Shown in pieces: positions 19,218-28,758 of a stretch of 64,000 bases of DNA. The position numbers and the translations under genes were made by a program. The stretch lies in the NCBI GenBank assembly GCA_020248915.1, contig JADCGP010000014.1:62001-126000 (forward strand), in the 5' to 3' direction. Position 1 is the stretch's first letter, and each line of letters opens with the position of its first letter. The DNA comes from Rubrivivax sp. (GTDB lineage: Bacteria; Pseudomonadota; Gammaproteobacteria; Burkholderiales; Burkholderiaceae_C). A model generated the notes under the pieces. The model searched no databases, had not been told where the DNA came from, and saw only the letters and a list, made by a program, of their open reading frames with translations.

Positions 19218-20471
19218 TTGAAGAAGCTTCACACGCTGGTGGCCGTGATCGGCATCGGTCTGGCCGGCGCCGCCGCGTGGTGGTGGCAGCGGCCTGCTCC
19301 TCCCGCTGCCGACGTGCCGTCGGGCGGGCCGCCGCCCGCCGCGCGCGGCGCGCCGGGCGCGGGCGGGCCGGCCGGCGCGGGCGGTCCCCAAGGTGGTCCC
19401 GGTGGCCCGGGCGGCGGACCCGGGGGCGGACCCGGGGGCGGTGGGCCCGCCGCGGTCGAGGTCGCCAAGGCCGAGGCGCAGACCATCGTCGACGACGTGC
19501 AGGCGGTGGGCACGCTGAAGGCCGTGCAGGGCGTGGTGGTGCGTCCCGAGGTCAGCGGCCGCATCTCGCGGCTCGGCTTTTCCGACGGCCAGCGGGTGCG
19601 CCGTGGCCAGCTGCTGGTCCAGCTCGACGACACTTTGCAGCGGGCGCAGGTCCAGCAGGCGCAGGCGCAGGCAAGCATCGCCCGCACCAACCTCGCACGC
19701 AGCCGCGAGCTGCTGGCGCAGAACTTCGTCAGCCAGAGCGCGGTCGACCAGAACGCGGCCTCGCTCCAGGTGGCCGAGGCGCAGGTGGCGCTGGCCGAGG
19801 CGCAGCTGGCGCGCATGCGCATCATCGCCCCGTTCGACGGGACCGCGGGGCTGCGCTCGGTCGACGTCGGCGACTACGTCAAGGACGGCGCCGACATCGT
19901 CGCTCTGCAGGACCTGTCGGTGCTCGAGGTCGAGTTTGCGCTGCCCGAGCGCTATGTCGCCCGCACGCGGCCCGGGCTGCCGGTGGAGGTGGCCTTCGAC
20001 GCGCTGGCAGGGCAGTCGTTCCGCGGCCAGATCGTGGCGCTGAACTCCAACGTCGATGCCAACGGCCGTTCGCTGCTGGTGCGCGCGCGCGTTGCCAGCG
20101 GAGGCGAGCGGCTCAAGCCGGGCATGTTCGCGCGGCCGCGCGTCGTGCTCGCGGTGCGCGAGGGCGCGGTCGTGGTGCCCGAGGAGGCGCTGGTCCCGGT
20201 GGGCAGCCGGCAGTTCATCTACAAGGTCGGCCCCGGCCCCGAGGGCAAGCCCCTGGCGCGTCGCGTCGAGGTGCGGGTCGGACTGCGGATGCCCGGCAAG
20301 GCCGAGATCCTGGAGGGCGTCGCGGCGGGCGATCAGGTCGTCACCGCCGGCCAGTCGAGGCTGCGCGGAGACAGCGTGCCAGTGCGCGTGATCGACCTCG
20401 CGCGGCCTCCGGGTGCAGCCCGCCCGGGCGGGCGCCCCGCTTCGGCCGCCGCGGGCCCGGCCCGGCCCTGA
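19218..20471 (+). CDS. RND efflux pump periplasmic adaptor subunit
   Basis: Membrane fusion protein (417 residues from the TTG at 19218) linking an inner-membrane RND pump to an outer-membrane channel. It has an N-terminal signal/anchor segment (about 6-22), then a Gly/Pro-rich linker (about 34-80, from GGGGGCGGACCC-like DNA repeats), then biotinyl-lipoyl and helical hairpin domains (VVVRPEVSGRISRLGFSDGQRV, long QAQAQASIARTNLARS coiled coil). Beta-barrel and membrane-proximal domains follow (IIAPFDGTAGLRSVDVGDYV). A GTG at 19191 is an alternative start, but a -10-like TACAGT at 19187-19192 overlaps it. The permease follows 31 bp downstream. Confidence 0.9.
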   Translation: MKKLHTLVAVIGIGLAGAAAWWWQRPAPPAADVPSGGPPPAARGAPGAGGPAGAGGPQGGPGGPGGGPGGGPGGGGPAAVEVAKAEAQTIVDDVQAVGTLKAVQGVVVRPEVSGRISRLGFSDGQRVRRGQLLVQLDDTLQRAQVQQAQAQASIARTNLARSRELLAQNFVSQSAVDQNAASLQVAEAQVALAEAQLARMRIIAPFDGTAGLRSVDVGDYVKDGADIVALQDLSVLEVEFALPERYVARTRPGLPVEVAFDALAGQSFRGQIVALNSNVDANGRSLLVRARVASGGERLKPGMFARPRVVLAVREGAVVVPEEALVPVGSRQFIYKVGPGPEGKPLARRVEVRVGLRMPGKAEILEGVAAGDQVVTAGQSRLRGDSVPVRVIDLARPPGAARPGGRPASAAAGPARP

Positions 20472-20502
20472 GCGCGCCGCCAGCACGCCACCGGAGAACG
20501 CG

Positions 20503-23500
20503 ATGAAGCTGTCGGAGACCTCGATCCGCCGCCCGGTGCTCGCATCGGTGATGTCGCTGCTGCTCGTGCTGGTGGGGCTGGTGTCGTTCCAGCAGCTGAG
20601 CGTGCGCGAGTACCCGCGCATCGACGAGCCGCTGGTCAACGTGACGACGCGGCTGCTAGGCGCCTCCTCCGAGGTCATCGAGTCGCAGGTGACCAAGCCG
20701 CTCGAGGACTCGATCGCCGGCATCGACGGGGTCGACATCATGACCTCGATCTCGCGCACCGAGCAGAGCCAGATCACGGTGCGCTTCCGGCTCAGCAAGG
20801 ACCCGGACACTGCGGCGGCCGAGGTGCGCGACCGCGTCGCGCGCGTGCGCGGGCGGCTGCCGGCGGCGGTGGACGAACCGGTGATCGCCAAGGTCGAGGC
20901 CGACGCCACGCCCACGATCTGGCTCGCCTACACGTCCGAGACGATGGGCGTGCTCGAGCTCACCGACCTGATCAACCGTGTCGTCAAGCCGCGCCTGCAG
21001 ACGGTGCCCGGCGTGGCCGACGTGCAGATCGGCGGCGACCGCCGCTACTCGATGCGCATCTGGCTCGACGCCGACCGCCTGGCCGCCTACCGGCTGACGG
21101 TGCAGGACGTCGAGGACGCGCTGCGGCGCCAGAACCTCGAGGTGCCCGCGGGCCGCATCGAGAGCCGCCAGCGCGAGTTCAGCGTGACGTCGCGCACCGA
21201 CCTGAACACGGTGGCGCAGTTCAACGAGATCGCGCTGCGCACCGTGGGCGGCTACACGGTGCGGCTGCGCGACGTCGCCCGCGTGGAGGAAGCCGCCGCC
21301 AGCGAGCGCAGCCGCGTGCGCCTGAACGGCGTGCCGAGCGTCAGCACCGGCATCATCCGCAACGCCACCGCCAACCCGATGGAGGTGGCCGACGGCGTGC
21401 GCGCGCTGATGCCGCAGCTCCAGCGTGACCTGCCGCCGTCGGTGACCGTCGTGCAGGCCAACGACCTGTCGGTGTTCATCGACCGCTCGATCAAGGCCGT
21501 CTACCGCACGGTGATCGAGGCCGTCGTGCTGGTGGCGCTGGTCGTGTTCCTGTTCCTGCGCACGCTGCGCGCCTCGATCATCCCGCTGGTGACGATCCCG
21601 GTCAGCCTGATCGGCGCCTTCGCGCTGATCGCGCTGGCCGGTTTCACGATCAACACGCTGACGCTGCTGGCCCTGGTGCTGGCGATCGGCCTCGTGGTCG
21701 ACGACGCCATCGTGGTGCTGGAGAACATCTACCGGCACATCGAGGAGGGGATGACGCCATTCCGCGCCGCGCTGCGCGGGGTGCGCGAGATCAGCTTCGC
21801 GGTGGTCGCGATGACGCTGACGCTGGCCGCCGTGTTCGCGCCGCTGGCGTTCACGCCAGGCCGCACCGGGCGGCTGTTCGGCGAGTTCGCGCTGACGCTG
21901 GCCGGCGCGGTGCTGGTGTCGGGCTTCGTTGCGCTGACGCTGACGCCGATGATGTGCAGCAAGCTGCTGCGGCACAACCCGAGCCCGGGCTGGTTCGACC
22001 GCTCGATGGAAGCGGTGCTGGTGCGGATGACGGGCCTGTACACGGCGTCGCTGCGCGCGGTGCTGCGCGTGCGCTGGCTCGTCGTGCTGCTGATGCTGGG
22101 CGCGGGCGGCGCGAGCTGGTGGCTGTTCAGCACCGCGAAGAAGGAACTGGCGCCGATGGAGGACCGCGGCGTGATCTTCATGCCGGTGCGCGCGCCGGAC
22201 GGGTCGACGCTGGAGTTCACGGCGCGCTACCTCGACGCGATCGAGGCGATCACTTCGCAGTACCCGGAGTTCGACCGCCGCTTCATGTTCATGGGCGGCG
22301 GCCAGGTGTCCACCGGCTCGTCGGTGCTGCGGACCGTCGACTGGACCGAGCGCGAGCGCTCGACGATCGAGCTCGCGCGCGACCTGCTGCCCAAGGTGGG
22401 CAGCCTGCCGGGGGTCAGCGTGTTCCCCAGCACGCCGCCGAGCCTCGGGCAGGGCTTCCGCGAGCGCTCGCTGAATTACGTGATCGTCAGCGGCGACAGT
22501 TACGAGAACATGGCGCGCGTCGCGCAGCAGCTGCTCGCCGAGATGCAGAAGAACCCGGGCATCGTGCAACCCGAGAGCGACCTGCAGCTGAACAAGCCCG
22601 AGATCTTCCTGGAGGTCGACCGCGACCGCGCCGCCGACATGGGGGTGTCGGTGGAGGCGGTGGCGCGTGCCGTCGAGACCATGCTGGGCGGACGCGTGGT
22701 CACCCGCTACAAGCGCGATGCCGACCAGTACGACGTCATCGTCCAGACCTCCGGCAGCGACCGTGCACGTCCCGACGACATCGAGCGCATCTTCGTGCGC
22801 GGGCGCGGCGACACGATGGTGCCGCTGTCGTCGCTGGTGCGCGTGCGCGAGGCGGTCAGCCCGCGCGAGCTGAACCACTTCAACCAGCGCCGCTCGGTGT
22901 CGATCACCGCCAACCTGGCGCCGGGCTACTCGCTGGGGGAGGCGCTGGACTTCATGGACCGCGCCGCCGAACGCATCCTGCCCGCGGGCTATGCGACCGA
23001 GCTCAACGGCGTCAGCCGCGAGTTCCGGGCCAGCAGCGGCTCGCTGGGCCTGGTCTTCGTGCTGGCGCTGCTGTTCATCTTCCTCGTCCTCGCGGCGCAG
23101 TTCGAGAGCTTCATCGACCCGCTGGTGATCCTGCTGTCGGTGCCGCTGTCGATGGTGGGTGCGCTGCTCGCGCTCAAGTTCACCGGGGGCACGATCAACG
23201 TGTTCTCGCAGATCGGCCTGGTCACGCTGATCGGGCTGATCAGCAAGCACGGCATCCTGATCGTCGAGTTCAGCAACCAGCTGCGCCGGCAAGGCCGCAG
23301 CGTCACCGAGGCGGTGGTCGAGGCGGCCAGCCTGCGCCTGCGCCCGATCCTGATGACCACCGGCGCCATGGTGCTGGGCGCGCTGCCGCTGGCCCTGGCC
23401 GAGGGCGCGGGCGCGGAGAGCCGCCAGCAGATCGGCTGGGTGATCGTGGGCGGCATGAGCCTGGGCACGCTGCTCACGATCTTCGTCGTGCCGACCGTCT

Positions 23501-23616
23501 ACACGCTGTTCGCGCGCAGCGGCGTGCCGGGCGAGATCACGACCGCGGAGGCCGATCACGGCGACCACGGTCACCATGGGGGCTCGGCTCCGGCCGCGCG
23601 CGGCACCGCGGACTGA
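20503..23616 (+). CDS. RND efflux pump inner-membrane permease (HAE-1 type)
   Basis: 1037-residue AcrB/MexB-type proton-driven exporter with 12 membrane segments and two large periplasmic loops. The proton-relay aspartate pair is in LAIGLVVDDAIVVLENI and the relay lysine in GLISKHGILIVEFSNQL. The N-terminus KLSETSIRRPVLASVMS is typical. It lacks the C-terminal features of metal (CusA/CzcA) pumps in the membrane core, yet ends in a short His-rich tail (DHGDHGHHGG). No outer-membrane factor gene is adjacent, so a TolC-like channel must be supplied from elsewhere. The substrate is not predictable. Confidence 0.93.
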   Translation: MKLSETSIRRPVLASVMSLLLVLVGLVSFQQLSVREYPRIDEPLVNVTTRLLGASSEVIESQVTKPLEDSIAGIDGVDIMTSISRTEQSQITVRFRLSKDPDTAAAEVRDRVARVRGRLPAAVDEPVIAKVEADATPTIWLAYTSETMGVLELTDLINRVVKPRLQTVPGVADVQIGGDRRYSMRIWLDADRLAAYRLTVQDVEDALRRQNLEVPAGRIESRQREFSVTSRTDLNTVAQFNEIALRTVGGYTVRLRDVARVEEAAASERSRVRLNGVPSVSTGIIRNATANPMEVADGVRALMPQLQRDLPPSVTVVQANDLSVFIDRSIKAVYRTVIEAVVLVALVVFLFLRTLRASIIPLVTIPVSLIGAFALIALAGFTINTLTLLALVLAIGLVVDDAIVVLENIYRHIEEGMTPFRAALRGVREISFAVVAMTLTLAAVFAPLAFTPGRTGRLFGEFALTLAGAVLVSGFVALTLTPMMCSKLLRHNPSPGWFDRSMEAVLVRMTGLYTASLRAVLRVRWLVVLLMLGAGGASWWLFSTAKKELAPMEDRGVIFMPVRAPDGSTLEFTARYLDAIEAITSQYPEFDRRFMFMGGGQVSTGSSVLRTVDWTERERSTIELARDLLPKVGSLPGVSVFPSTPPSLGQGFRERSLNYVIVSGDSYENMARVAQQLLAEMQKNPGIVQPESDLQLNKPEIFLEVDRDRAADMGVSVEAVARAVETMLGGRVVTRYKRDADQYDVIVQTSGSDRARPDDIERIFVRGRGDTMVPLSSLVRVREAVSPRELNHFNQRRSVSITANLAPGYSLGEALDFMDRAAERILPAGYATELNGVSREFRASSGSLGLVFVLALLFIFLVLAAQFESFIDPLVILLSVPLSMVGALLALKFTGGTINVFSQIGLVTLIGLISKHGILIVEFSNQLRRQGRSVTEAVVEAASLRLRPILMTTGAMVLGALPLALAEGAGAESRQQIGWVIVGGMSLGTLLTIFVVPTVYTLFARSGVPGEITTAEADHGDHGHHGGSAPAARGTAD

Positions 23617-23631
23617 TCGTGCCCGGGCCGG

Positions 23632-23658
23632 GCGGCGGCCTCGGGGTGAGGCCGCCGC
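23632..23658. terminator. Hairpin between the convergent RND permease and moaA
   Basis: Perfect 11-bp stem GCGGCGGCCTC / GAGGCCGCCGC with loop GGGGT in the 124-bp gap between convergent genes. No T-run follows on either strand, so it is not a textbook intrinsic terminator, but its position suits a bidirectional transcription block. Confidence 0.5.
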
Positions 23659-23740
23659 GGTGCGGCAGCGGCTCGGTGGCGGGGCGCTGGCGGCGCGTCA
23701 CTGGCGGGACGGGCGCCAGGGCCCCGGGCCCCGGCGGCGG

Positions 23741-24865
23741 TCAGCCGCCGATGTAGTGCATCTCGACGCGCCGTTCGCCGCTGCCGGGCGCCGCCTCGGC
23801 GCGGCCGCGCAACTCGCTGTAGCGGTCGTCGCGCCCGCTCCAGAGCAGGCCGATCGCGGCGGCGATGCGGTCGTCGTCGTATCCGCCGCGCAGCAGGGCG
23901 CGCAGGTCGTGCCCGCGGCTGGCGAACAGGCACAGGAACAGCTTGCCCTCGGTCGACAGGCGCGCGCGGTTGCAGTCGCCGCAGAAGGCCTGGGTCACGC
24001 TGCTGATGAACCCCACCTCGCCGGCGCCGTCGCGGTAGCGCCAGCGCTCGGCGGTCTCGCCCTCGGCTGCGGCGGGCAGCGGCTCGAGCCCGAAGGCGGC
24101 GTCCAGCCGCGCGCGCACCTCGGCCGAGGGCAGCACCTGGTCCATCCGCCAGCCGTTGGTGGCGCCGACGTCCATGTACTCGATGAAGCGCAGCACCACG
24201 CGCGGCCCGTAGCGCTCGCGCATGTGGCGCGCCATCGGCACGATCTCGTGGTCGTTGGTCCCGCGCTTGACGACCATGTTGACCTTCACCGGCGCCAGGC
24301 CTGCCGCCAGCGCGGCGTCGATGCCACGCAGCACGTCGGCGACCGGGAAGTCGACGTCGTTCATGCGGCGGAACACCGCGTCGTCCAGCGCGTCGAGGCT
24401 CACGGTGATGCGCCGCAAGCCGGCGGCGGCCAGCGGGGCGGCCTTGCGCTCGAGCAGCGAGCCGTTGGTCGTCAGCGTCAGGTCGAGCGGGTGCCCGCCC
24501 GGGGTGCGCAGCGCGGCCAGCATCGACACCAGCGTCTCCAGCCCCTTGCGCAGCGTCGGCTCGCCGCCCGTCAGGCGCAGCTTGCGCACGCCCTGGGCGA
24601 CGAACAGCCGCGCGACGCGCGTGATCTCTTCGAAGGTGAGCAGATCGGGCTGGGGCAGGAAGCGGTAGTCGCGGTCGAAGACCTCCTTGGGCATGCAGTA
24701 GCTGCAGCGGAAGTTGCAGCGGTCGGTGACCGAGATCCGGAGGTCGACCAGCGGCCGGCCGAGCCGGTCGACCACCCGGCCGGCGGGCGGCCCGGCGTGC
24801 TCCGGCACCGGCGGCAACGAGGCCGCGGCGCGCAGGTCGGTCAGTGGAATGACGGTCTCGCCCAC
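23741..24865 (-). CDS. moaA: GTP 3',8-cyclase (molybdenum cofactor step 1)
   Basis: 374-residue radical SAM enzyme that rearranges GTP to 3',8-cyclo-GTP, the first step of molybdopterin synthesis. The SAM cluster motif is CNFRCSYC near residue 50. The C-terminal second 4Fe-4S cluster has [10 protein letters not shown] and a later cysteine in LCLFAS, and the conserved C-terminal GG is present. The first 30 residues are longer than usual. It follows an NlpC/P60 peptidase gene by 16 bp on the same strand, about 12 kb away from mobB-moeA-moaD-moaE. Confidence 0.95.
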   Translation of the reverse strand: MGETVIPLTDLRAAASLPPVPEHAGPPAGRVVDRLGRPLVDLRISVTDRCNFRCSYCMPKEVFDRDYRFLPQPDLLTFEEITRVARLFVAQGVRKLRLTGGEPTLRKGLETLVSMLAALRTPGGHPLDLTLTTNGSLLERKAAPLAAAGLRRITVSLDALDDAVFRRMNDVDFPVADVLRGIDAALAAGLAPVKVNMVVKRGTNDHEIVPMARHMRERYGPRVVLRFIEYMDVGATNGWRMDQVLPSAEVRARLDAAFGLEPLPAAAEGETAERWRYRDGAGEVGFISSVTQAFCGDCNRARLSTEGKLFLCLFASRGHDLRALLRGGYDDDRIAAAIGLLWSGRDDRYSELRGRAEAAPGSGERRVEMHYIGG

Positions 24866-24881
24866 GGCAGCCCGATGGCGA

Positions 24882-25520
24882 TCAGCGCCGCACGGCGACG
24901 GCGTCGACCGCCTCGCCGGCCGTTGCGTCCGCTGCGGGCGGCGTGGCGGCGGCCCGGCGCGCCCCGTCGTAGCGGCGCGCCCAGTACGCCGTGCGCATGT
25001 CCTCGATGCGCACCGCGCTGCCGCTGCGCGGCGCGTGGATGAAGCGGCCGTCGCCGATGTAGATGCCGACGTGGGAGAACGCGCGCTTCATCGTGTTGAA
25101 GAAGACCAGGTCACCCGGCTTCAGCTCCTCGCGGCCCACCGCCAGCAGGCCGGGCAGGCGCGCCTGCTCGTCCGAGCGTCGCGGCAGCACGAGGCCCAGG
25201 CTGTGCTCGAACACGTGGCGCGTGAAGCCGCTGCAGTCGAAGCCGTCCTCGGCGCTGTCGCCGCCGCGCCGGTAGCGCACGCCGAGGAAGTTCATCGCCG
25301 CGACCACCAGCTCGCTGGCCGCGTCGCGGACCTGCTGCACCACCGGACTGGCCTGAAGCTCGGCCGCGCCGGGCAGCCGCGGGACGAGCCCGCGCTCCTG
25401 CAGCAGCTGCAGCACCGCGTCGCCGGGCGGCGCCGCCTCGGGCGCCGCGCGCGCGGGCAGCGGCTGGCCGAGCGCGGCGGCCAGCGCCATCGCGTACAGC
25501 AGGGCAGGGCCGGAGCGCAT
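24882..25520 (-). CDS. NlpC/P60-family cell-wall peptidase (C40)
   Basis: 212-residue exported peptidase. Signal peptide residues 1-26 (cleavage near ARA-AP). The NlpC/P60 domain covers about 75-190 with catalytic cysteine in [12 protein letters not shown], histidine in [10 protein letters not shown] and a second histidine in FIHAPRSGS. Such enzymes cut D-Glu-meso-DAP bonds in peptidoglycan stems. The ATG at 25520 is chosen because it starts the signal peptide; the longer frame upstream is not protein-like. Divergent from acuI. Confidence 0.9.
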   Translation of the reverse strand: MRSGPALLYAMALAAALGQPLPARAAPEAAPPGDAVLQLLQERGLVPRLPGAAELQASPVVQQVRDAASELVVAAMNFLGVRYRRGGDSAEDGFDCSGFTRHVFEHSLGLVLPRRSDEQARLPGLLAVGREELKPGDLVFFNTMKRAFSHVGIYIGDGRFIHAPRSGSAVRIEDMRTAYWARRYDGARRAAATPPAADATAGEAVDAVAVRR

Positions 25521-25624
25521 CGCGGGCGCGAGCTTAGCAGGCCGTGCCTCCTGCCGGCCCCGGCCTCCGCCGGGTCGTGCGGCCATGGCAGCATCGGGGC
25601 TGGAACCCCCCGGAGACGCTGCCC

Positions 25625-26602
25625 ATGTTCGAGGCCCTGCTGCTGGAGAAGGACGACGCCGGCTTCCGTGCCGGTCTGGCCACGCTCGACGAGTCGAGGC
25701 TGCCCGCCGGCGACGTGCTCGTGCGCAACGAGTACTCGACGCTCAACTACAAGGACGGGCTGGCACTGACGCAGCGCGCGCCGGTCGTGCGCACCTGGCC
25801 GATGGTGCCCGGCATCGACGGCGCGGGCACGGTGCTGGAGAGCAGCCATCCGGACTGGCGCCCCGGCGACCGCTTCGTGCTCAACGGCTGGGGCGTGGGC
25901 GAGACGCACTGGGGATGTCTGGCGCAGCGTGCGCGACTGAAGGGCGACTGGCTGGTCCGCCTGCCCGAGGCGTTCACCCCGCGGCAGGCGATGGCCATCG
26001 GCACGGCGGGCTACACCGCGATGCTGTGCGTGCTCGCCCTCGAACGCCACGGCCTCGCCCCGGGCGCAGGCGAGGTGCTGGTCACCGGGGCCACCGGTGG
26101 CGTGGGCAGCGTCGCGGTGGCGCTGCTGGCGCGGCTGGGCCACCGGGTCGTCGCCGCCACCGGCAAGCCGCAGGAGGCCGCGTACCTGGAGCAGCTCGGC
26201 GCGGCGCAGGTGATCGACCGCGCGGAGCTGGCTGCGCCGGGCAAGCCGCTGCAGAAGGAGCGCTGGGCCGCCGTGGTCGATGCCGTGGGCAGCCACACGC
26301 TGGCCAACGCGCTGGCACAGACCCGCTACGGCGGGGTCGTCGCCGCCTGCGGCCTGGCGCAGGGGATGGACCTGCCGGCCTCGGTGGCGCCTTTCATCCT
26401 GCGCGGCGTCACGCTGGCCGGCATCGACAGCGTGATGTGCCCGCGCCCGCGGCGCGAGCAGGCCTGGGCGCGGCTGGCGCGCGACCTCGACCCCGCGCTG
26501 CTGGAGGCGATGACCACCGAGATCGGCCTGGCCGACGCAACCGGCGCCGCGGCGCGGCTGATGGCCGGCCAGGTGCGCGGCCGGATCGTCGTGCGGCTGT
26601 GA
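25625..26602 (+). CDS. acuI: Acrylyl-CoA reductase (NADPH)
   Basis: 325-residue MDR-superfamily oxidoreductase reducing acryloyl-CoA to propionyl-CoA with NADPH, removing a toxic electrophile in 3-hydroxypropionate or DMSP metabolism. Start [14 protein letters not shown], the [13 protein letters not shown] block, [10 protein letters not shown] and the nucleotide motif [17 protein letters not shown] are characteristic of AcuI/YhdH. No zinc ligands are seen, as expected. The ATG follows a GGAGA ribosome-binding site. The next gene is prpE, whose product also yields propionyl-CoA, giving a shared metabolic theme. Confidence 0.92.
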   Translation: MFEALLLEKDDAGFRAGLATLDESRLPAGDVLVRNEYSTLNYKDGLALTQRAPVVRTWPMVPGIDGAGTVLESSHPDWRPGDRFVLNGWGVGETHWGCLAQRARLKGDWLVRLPEAFTPRQAMAIGTAGYTAMLCVLALERHGLAPGAGEVLVTGATGGVGSVAVALLARLGHRVVAATGKPQEAAYLEQLGAAQVIDRAELAAPGKPLQKERWAAVVDAVGSHTLANALAQTRYGGVVAACGLAQGMDLPASVAPFILRGVTLAGIDSVMCPRPRREQAWARLARDLDPALLEAMTTEIGLADATGAAARLMAGQVRGRIVVRL

Positions 26603-26717
26603 CGGGCACGGAGTCAGCGGCTCGTCAGAGCGGCGGCATTCAATCGCCGAAGGCGCCGATGCAGCGCGCCGGGCGGAACCCGCGCAGTGCCGGGGCACGG
26701 CCACGAGGAGACGACCG

Positions 26718-28634
26718 ATGACGAGCTATGCCGACTTCCACCGCCGTTCACTGGCCGAGCGCGACGCGTTCTGGGCCGAGCAGGCCCGGCTGATCGACTG
26801 GAAGACCCCCTTCACGCGCGTCTGCGACTACGACCGGCCTCCGTTCGCGCGCTGGTTCGTCGGCGGCACCACCAACCTCTGCCACAACGCGGTCGACCGC
26901 CACCTCGCCACCCGGGCGCAGGGCAACGCGCTGATCTGGGTCTCCAACGAGGTCGGGGCCGAGAAGGTGTACAGCTTCGCCGAGCTGCACGCCGAGGTGC
27001 AGCGCATGGCAGCGATGCTGCTGGCGATGGGCGTGCGCAAGGGCGACCGCGTGCTCGTCTACATGCCGATGATCCCCGAGGCGGTGTTCGCGATGCTGGC
27101 CTGCGCGCGCATCGGCGCGCTGCACTCGGTGGTGTTCGGCGGCTTCGCCAGCGTCAGCCTGGCCAGCCGCATCGAGGATGCCGAGCCGGCGGTCGTCGTC
27201 AGCGCCGACGCCGGCAGCCGCGGCGGCAAGGTCGTGCCCTACAAGCACCTGCTCGACGAGGCGATCCGGATCTCGCGCCACAAGCCCGGGCGGGTGCTGA
27301 TGGTCGACCGCGGCCTGGCACCCTTCGATCGCGTCGCCGGTCGCGACGAGGACTATGCGGCGCTGCGCGAGCAGCACCGCGACGCGCAGGTGCCGTGCGA
27401 GTGGGTCGAGAGCACGCACCCGAGCTATACGCTGTACACGAGCGGGACCACCGGTCGCCCCAAGGGCGTTCAGCGCGACACCGGCGGCTACGCCGTGGCG
27501 CTCACCGCCAGCATGCGCCACATCTTCCTGGGTCACGCCGGCGAGACCTATTTCTCCACCAGCGACATCGGCTGGGTCGTCGGCCACAGCTACATCGTCT
27601 ACGGCCCGCTGCTGGCCGGCATGGCGACCATCCTCTACGAGGGCCTGCCCACGCGCGGCATGGACGGCAGCGCCGACCCGGCGATCTGGTGGAGCCTGGT
27701 CGAGAAGTACAAGGTCACGTCGATGTTCTCGGCGCCGACCGCGGTGCGCGTGCTGAAGAAGCAGGACCCGGCGGCGCTGCGGAAGCACGACCTGTCCAGC
27801 CTGCGGGCGCTGTTCCTGGCCGGCGAGCCGCTCGACGAGCCGACGGCGAAGTGGATCGCCGAGGCGCTGGGCCGCCCGATCATCGACAACTACTGGCAGA
27901 CCGAGACCGGCTGGCCGATCCTCACCGTGTGCAACGGCGTCGAGCCTGCGCCGAGCAAGTTCGGCAGCCCCGGCAAGGCGGTCTATGGCTACGACGTCAA
28001 GCTGCTCGACGAGGCCACCGGCGAGGAGCTCGAAGGCGCCCACCGCAAGGGCGTGGTCGCCATCGAGGGGCCGCTGCCGCCCGGCTGCATGCAGACCGTC
28101 TGGCGCGACGACGAGCGCTTCGTGTCCACGTACTGGAAGAGCATCCCGGGCAAGCTGGTCTACAGCACCTTCGACTGGGGCATCCGCGACGAGGACGGCT
28201 ACGTCTTCATCCTCGGCCGCACCGACGACGTGATCAACGTGGCCGGGCACCGGCTGGGCACGCGCGAGATCGAGGAGAGCATCTCGAGCCACGCCAGCGT
28301 GGCCGAGGTGGCCGTGGTGGGCGTGGCCGATGCGCTGAAGGGCCAGGTGGCGATGGCCTTCGCGGTGCTGAAGGACCCGGCCCAGGCCGACACGCCCGAC
28401 AAGGCGCTCCGGCTGGAGGGCGAGGTCATGAAGCTGGTCGACGAGCAGCTCGGCGCCGTGGCCCGGCCGGCGCGCGTGCGCTTCGTCTCGGTGCTGCCCA
28501 AGACGCGCTCCGGCAAGCTGTTGCGGCGCGCGATCCAGGCCGTCTGCGAGAGCCGCGACCCGGGCGACCTGACGACGATCGAGGATCCGACGGCGCTGCA
28601 GCAGATCCGCGACCTGGTGGCCGCGGGGCGCTGA
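26718..28634 (+). CDS. prpE: Propionate--CoA ligase
   Basis: 638-residue AMP-forming ligase that activates propionate to propionyl-CoA. The P-loop is YTSGTTGRPKGVQRDTGG, the core motif is DNYWQTETGWP, the hinge is TDDVINVAGHRLGTREIEE and the catalytic lysine is in KTRSGKLLRR. The segment VTSMFSAPTAVRVLKKQDP is the PrpE-specific variant rather than acetyl-CoA synthetase. The ATG has a GAGGAGA site 9 bp upstream. It follows acuI on the same strand (115-bp gap). The methylcitrate genes prpBCD are not in the window. Confidence 0.93.
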   Translation: MTSYADFHRRSLAERDAFWAEQARLIDWKTPFTRVCDYDRPPFARWFVGGTTNLCHNAVDRHLATRAQGNALIWVSNEVGAEKVYSFAELHAEVQRMAAMLLAMGVRKGDRVLVYMPMIPEAVFAMLACARIGALHSVVFGGFASVSLASRIEDAEPAVVVSADAGSRGGKVVPYKHLLDEAIRISRHKPGRVLMVDRGLAPFDRVAGRDEDYAALREQHRDAQVPCEWVESTHPSYTLYTSGTTGRPKGVQRDTGGYAVALTASMRHIFLGHAGETYFSTSDIGWVVGHSYIVYGPLLAGMATILYEGLPTRGMDGSADPAIWWSLVEKYKVTSMFSAPTAVRVLKKQDPAALRKHDLSSLRALFLAGEPLDEPTAKWIAEALGRPIIDNYWQTETGWPILTVCNGVEPAPSKFGSPGKAVYGYDVKLLDEATGEELEGAHRKGVVAIEGPLPPGCMQTVWRDDERFVSTYWKSIPGKLVYSTFDWGIRDEDGYVFILGRTDDVINVAGHRLGTREIEESISSHASVAEVAVVGVADALKGQVAMAFAVLKDPAQADTPDKALRLEGEVMKLVDEQLGAVARPARVRFVSVLPKTRSGKLLRRAIQAVCESRDPGDLTTIEDPTALQQIRDLVAAGR

Positions 28635-28758
28635 CCCGGGCGCGGGCCCGGCCTGCCCGCGGGGCGGCGGCCGCCGCAAGGGGGCCGTCTCCGGGGGGAT
28701 GGCACGCACCGGGCGCAGCGCGCACATTGGCGAGGTCCCGACCGCCGGAGCCGCCGCC

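Noticed and set aside
20656..23577. Open frame of 973 codons on the minus strand across the RND permease
   Set aside because: Antisense to a full RND permease with all motifs; His/Arg/Gln-rich translation and no recognisable domain.
28664..28677. 14-bp palindrome after prpE as a terminator
   Set aside because: GCGGCGG/CCGCCGC has no loop room beyond a short stem and no T-run; such strings are common by chance at this GC content.
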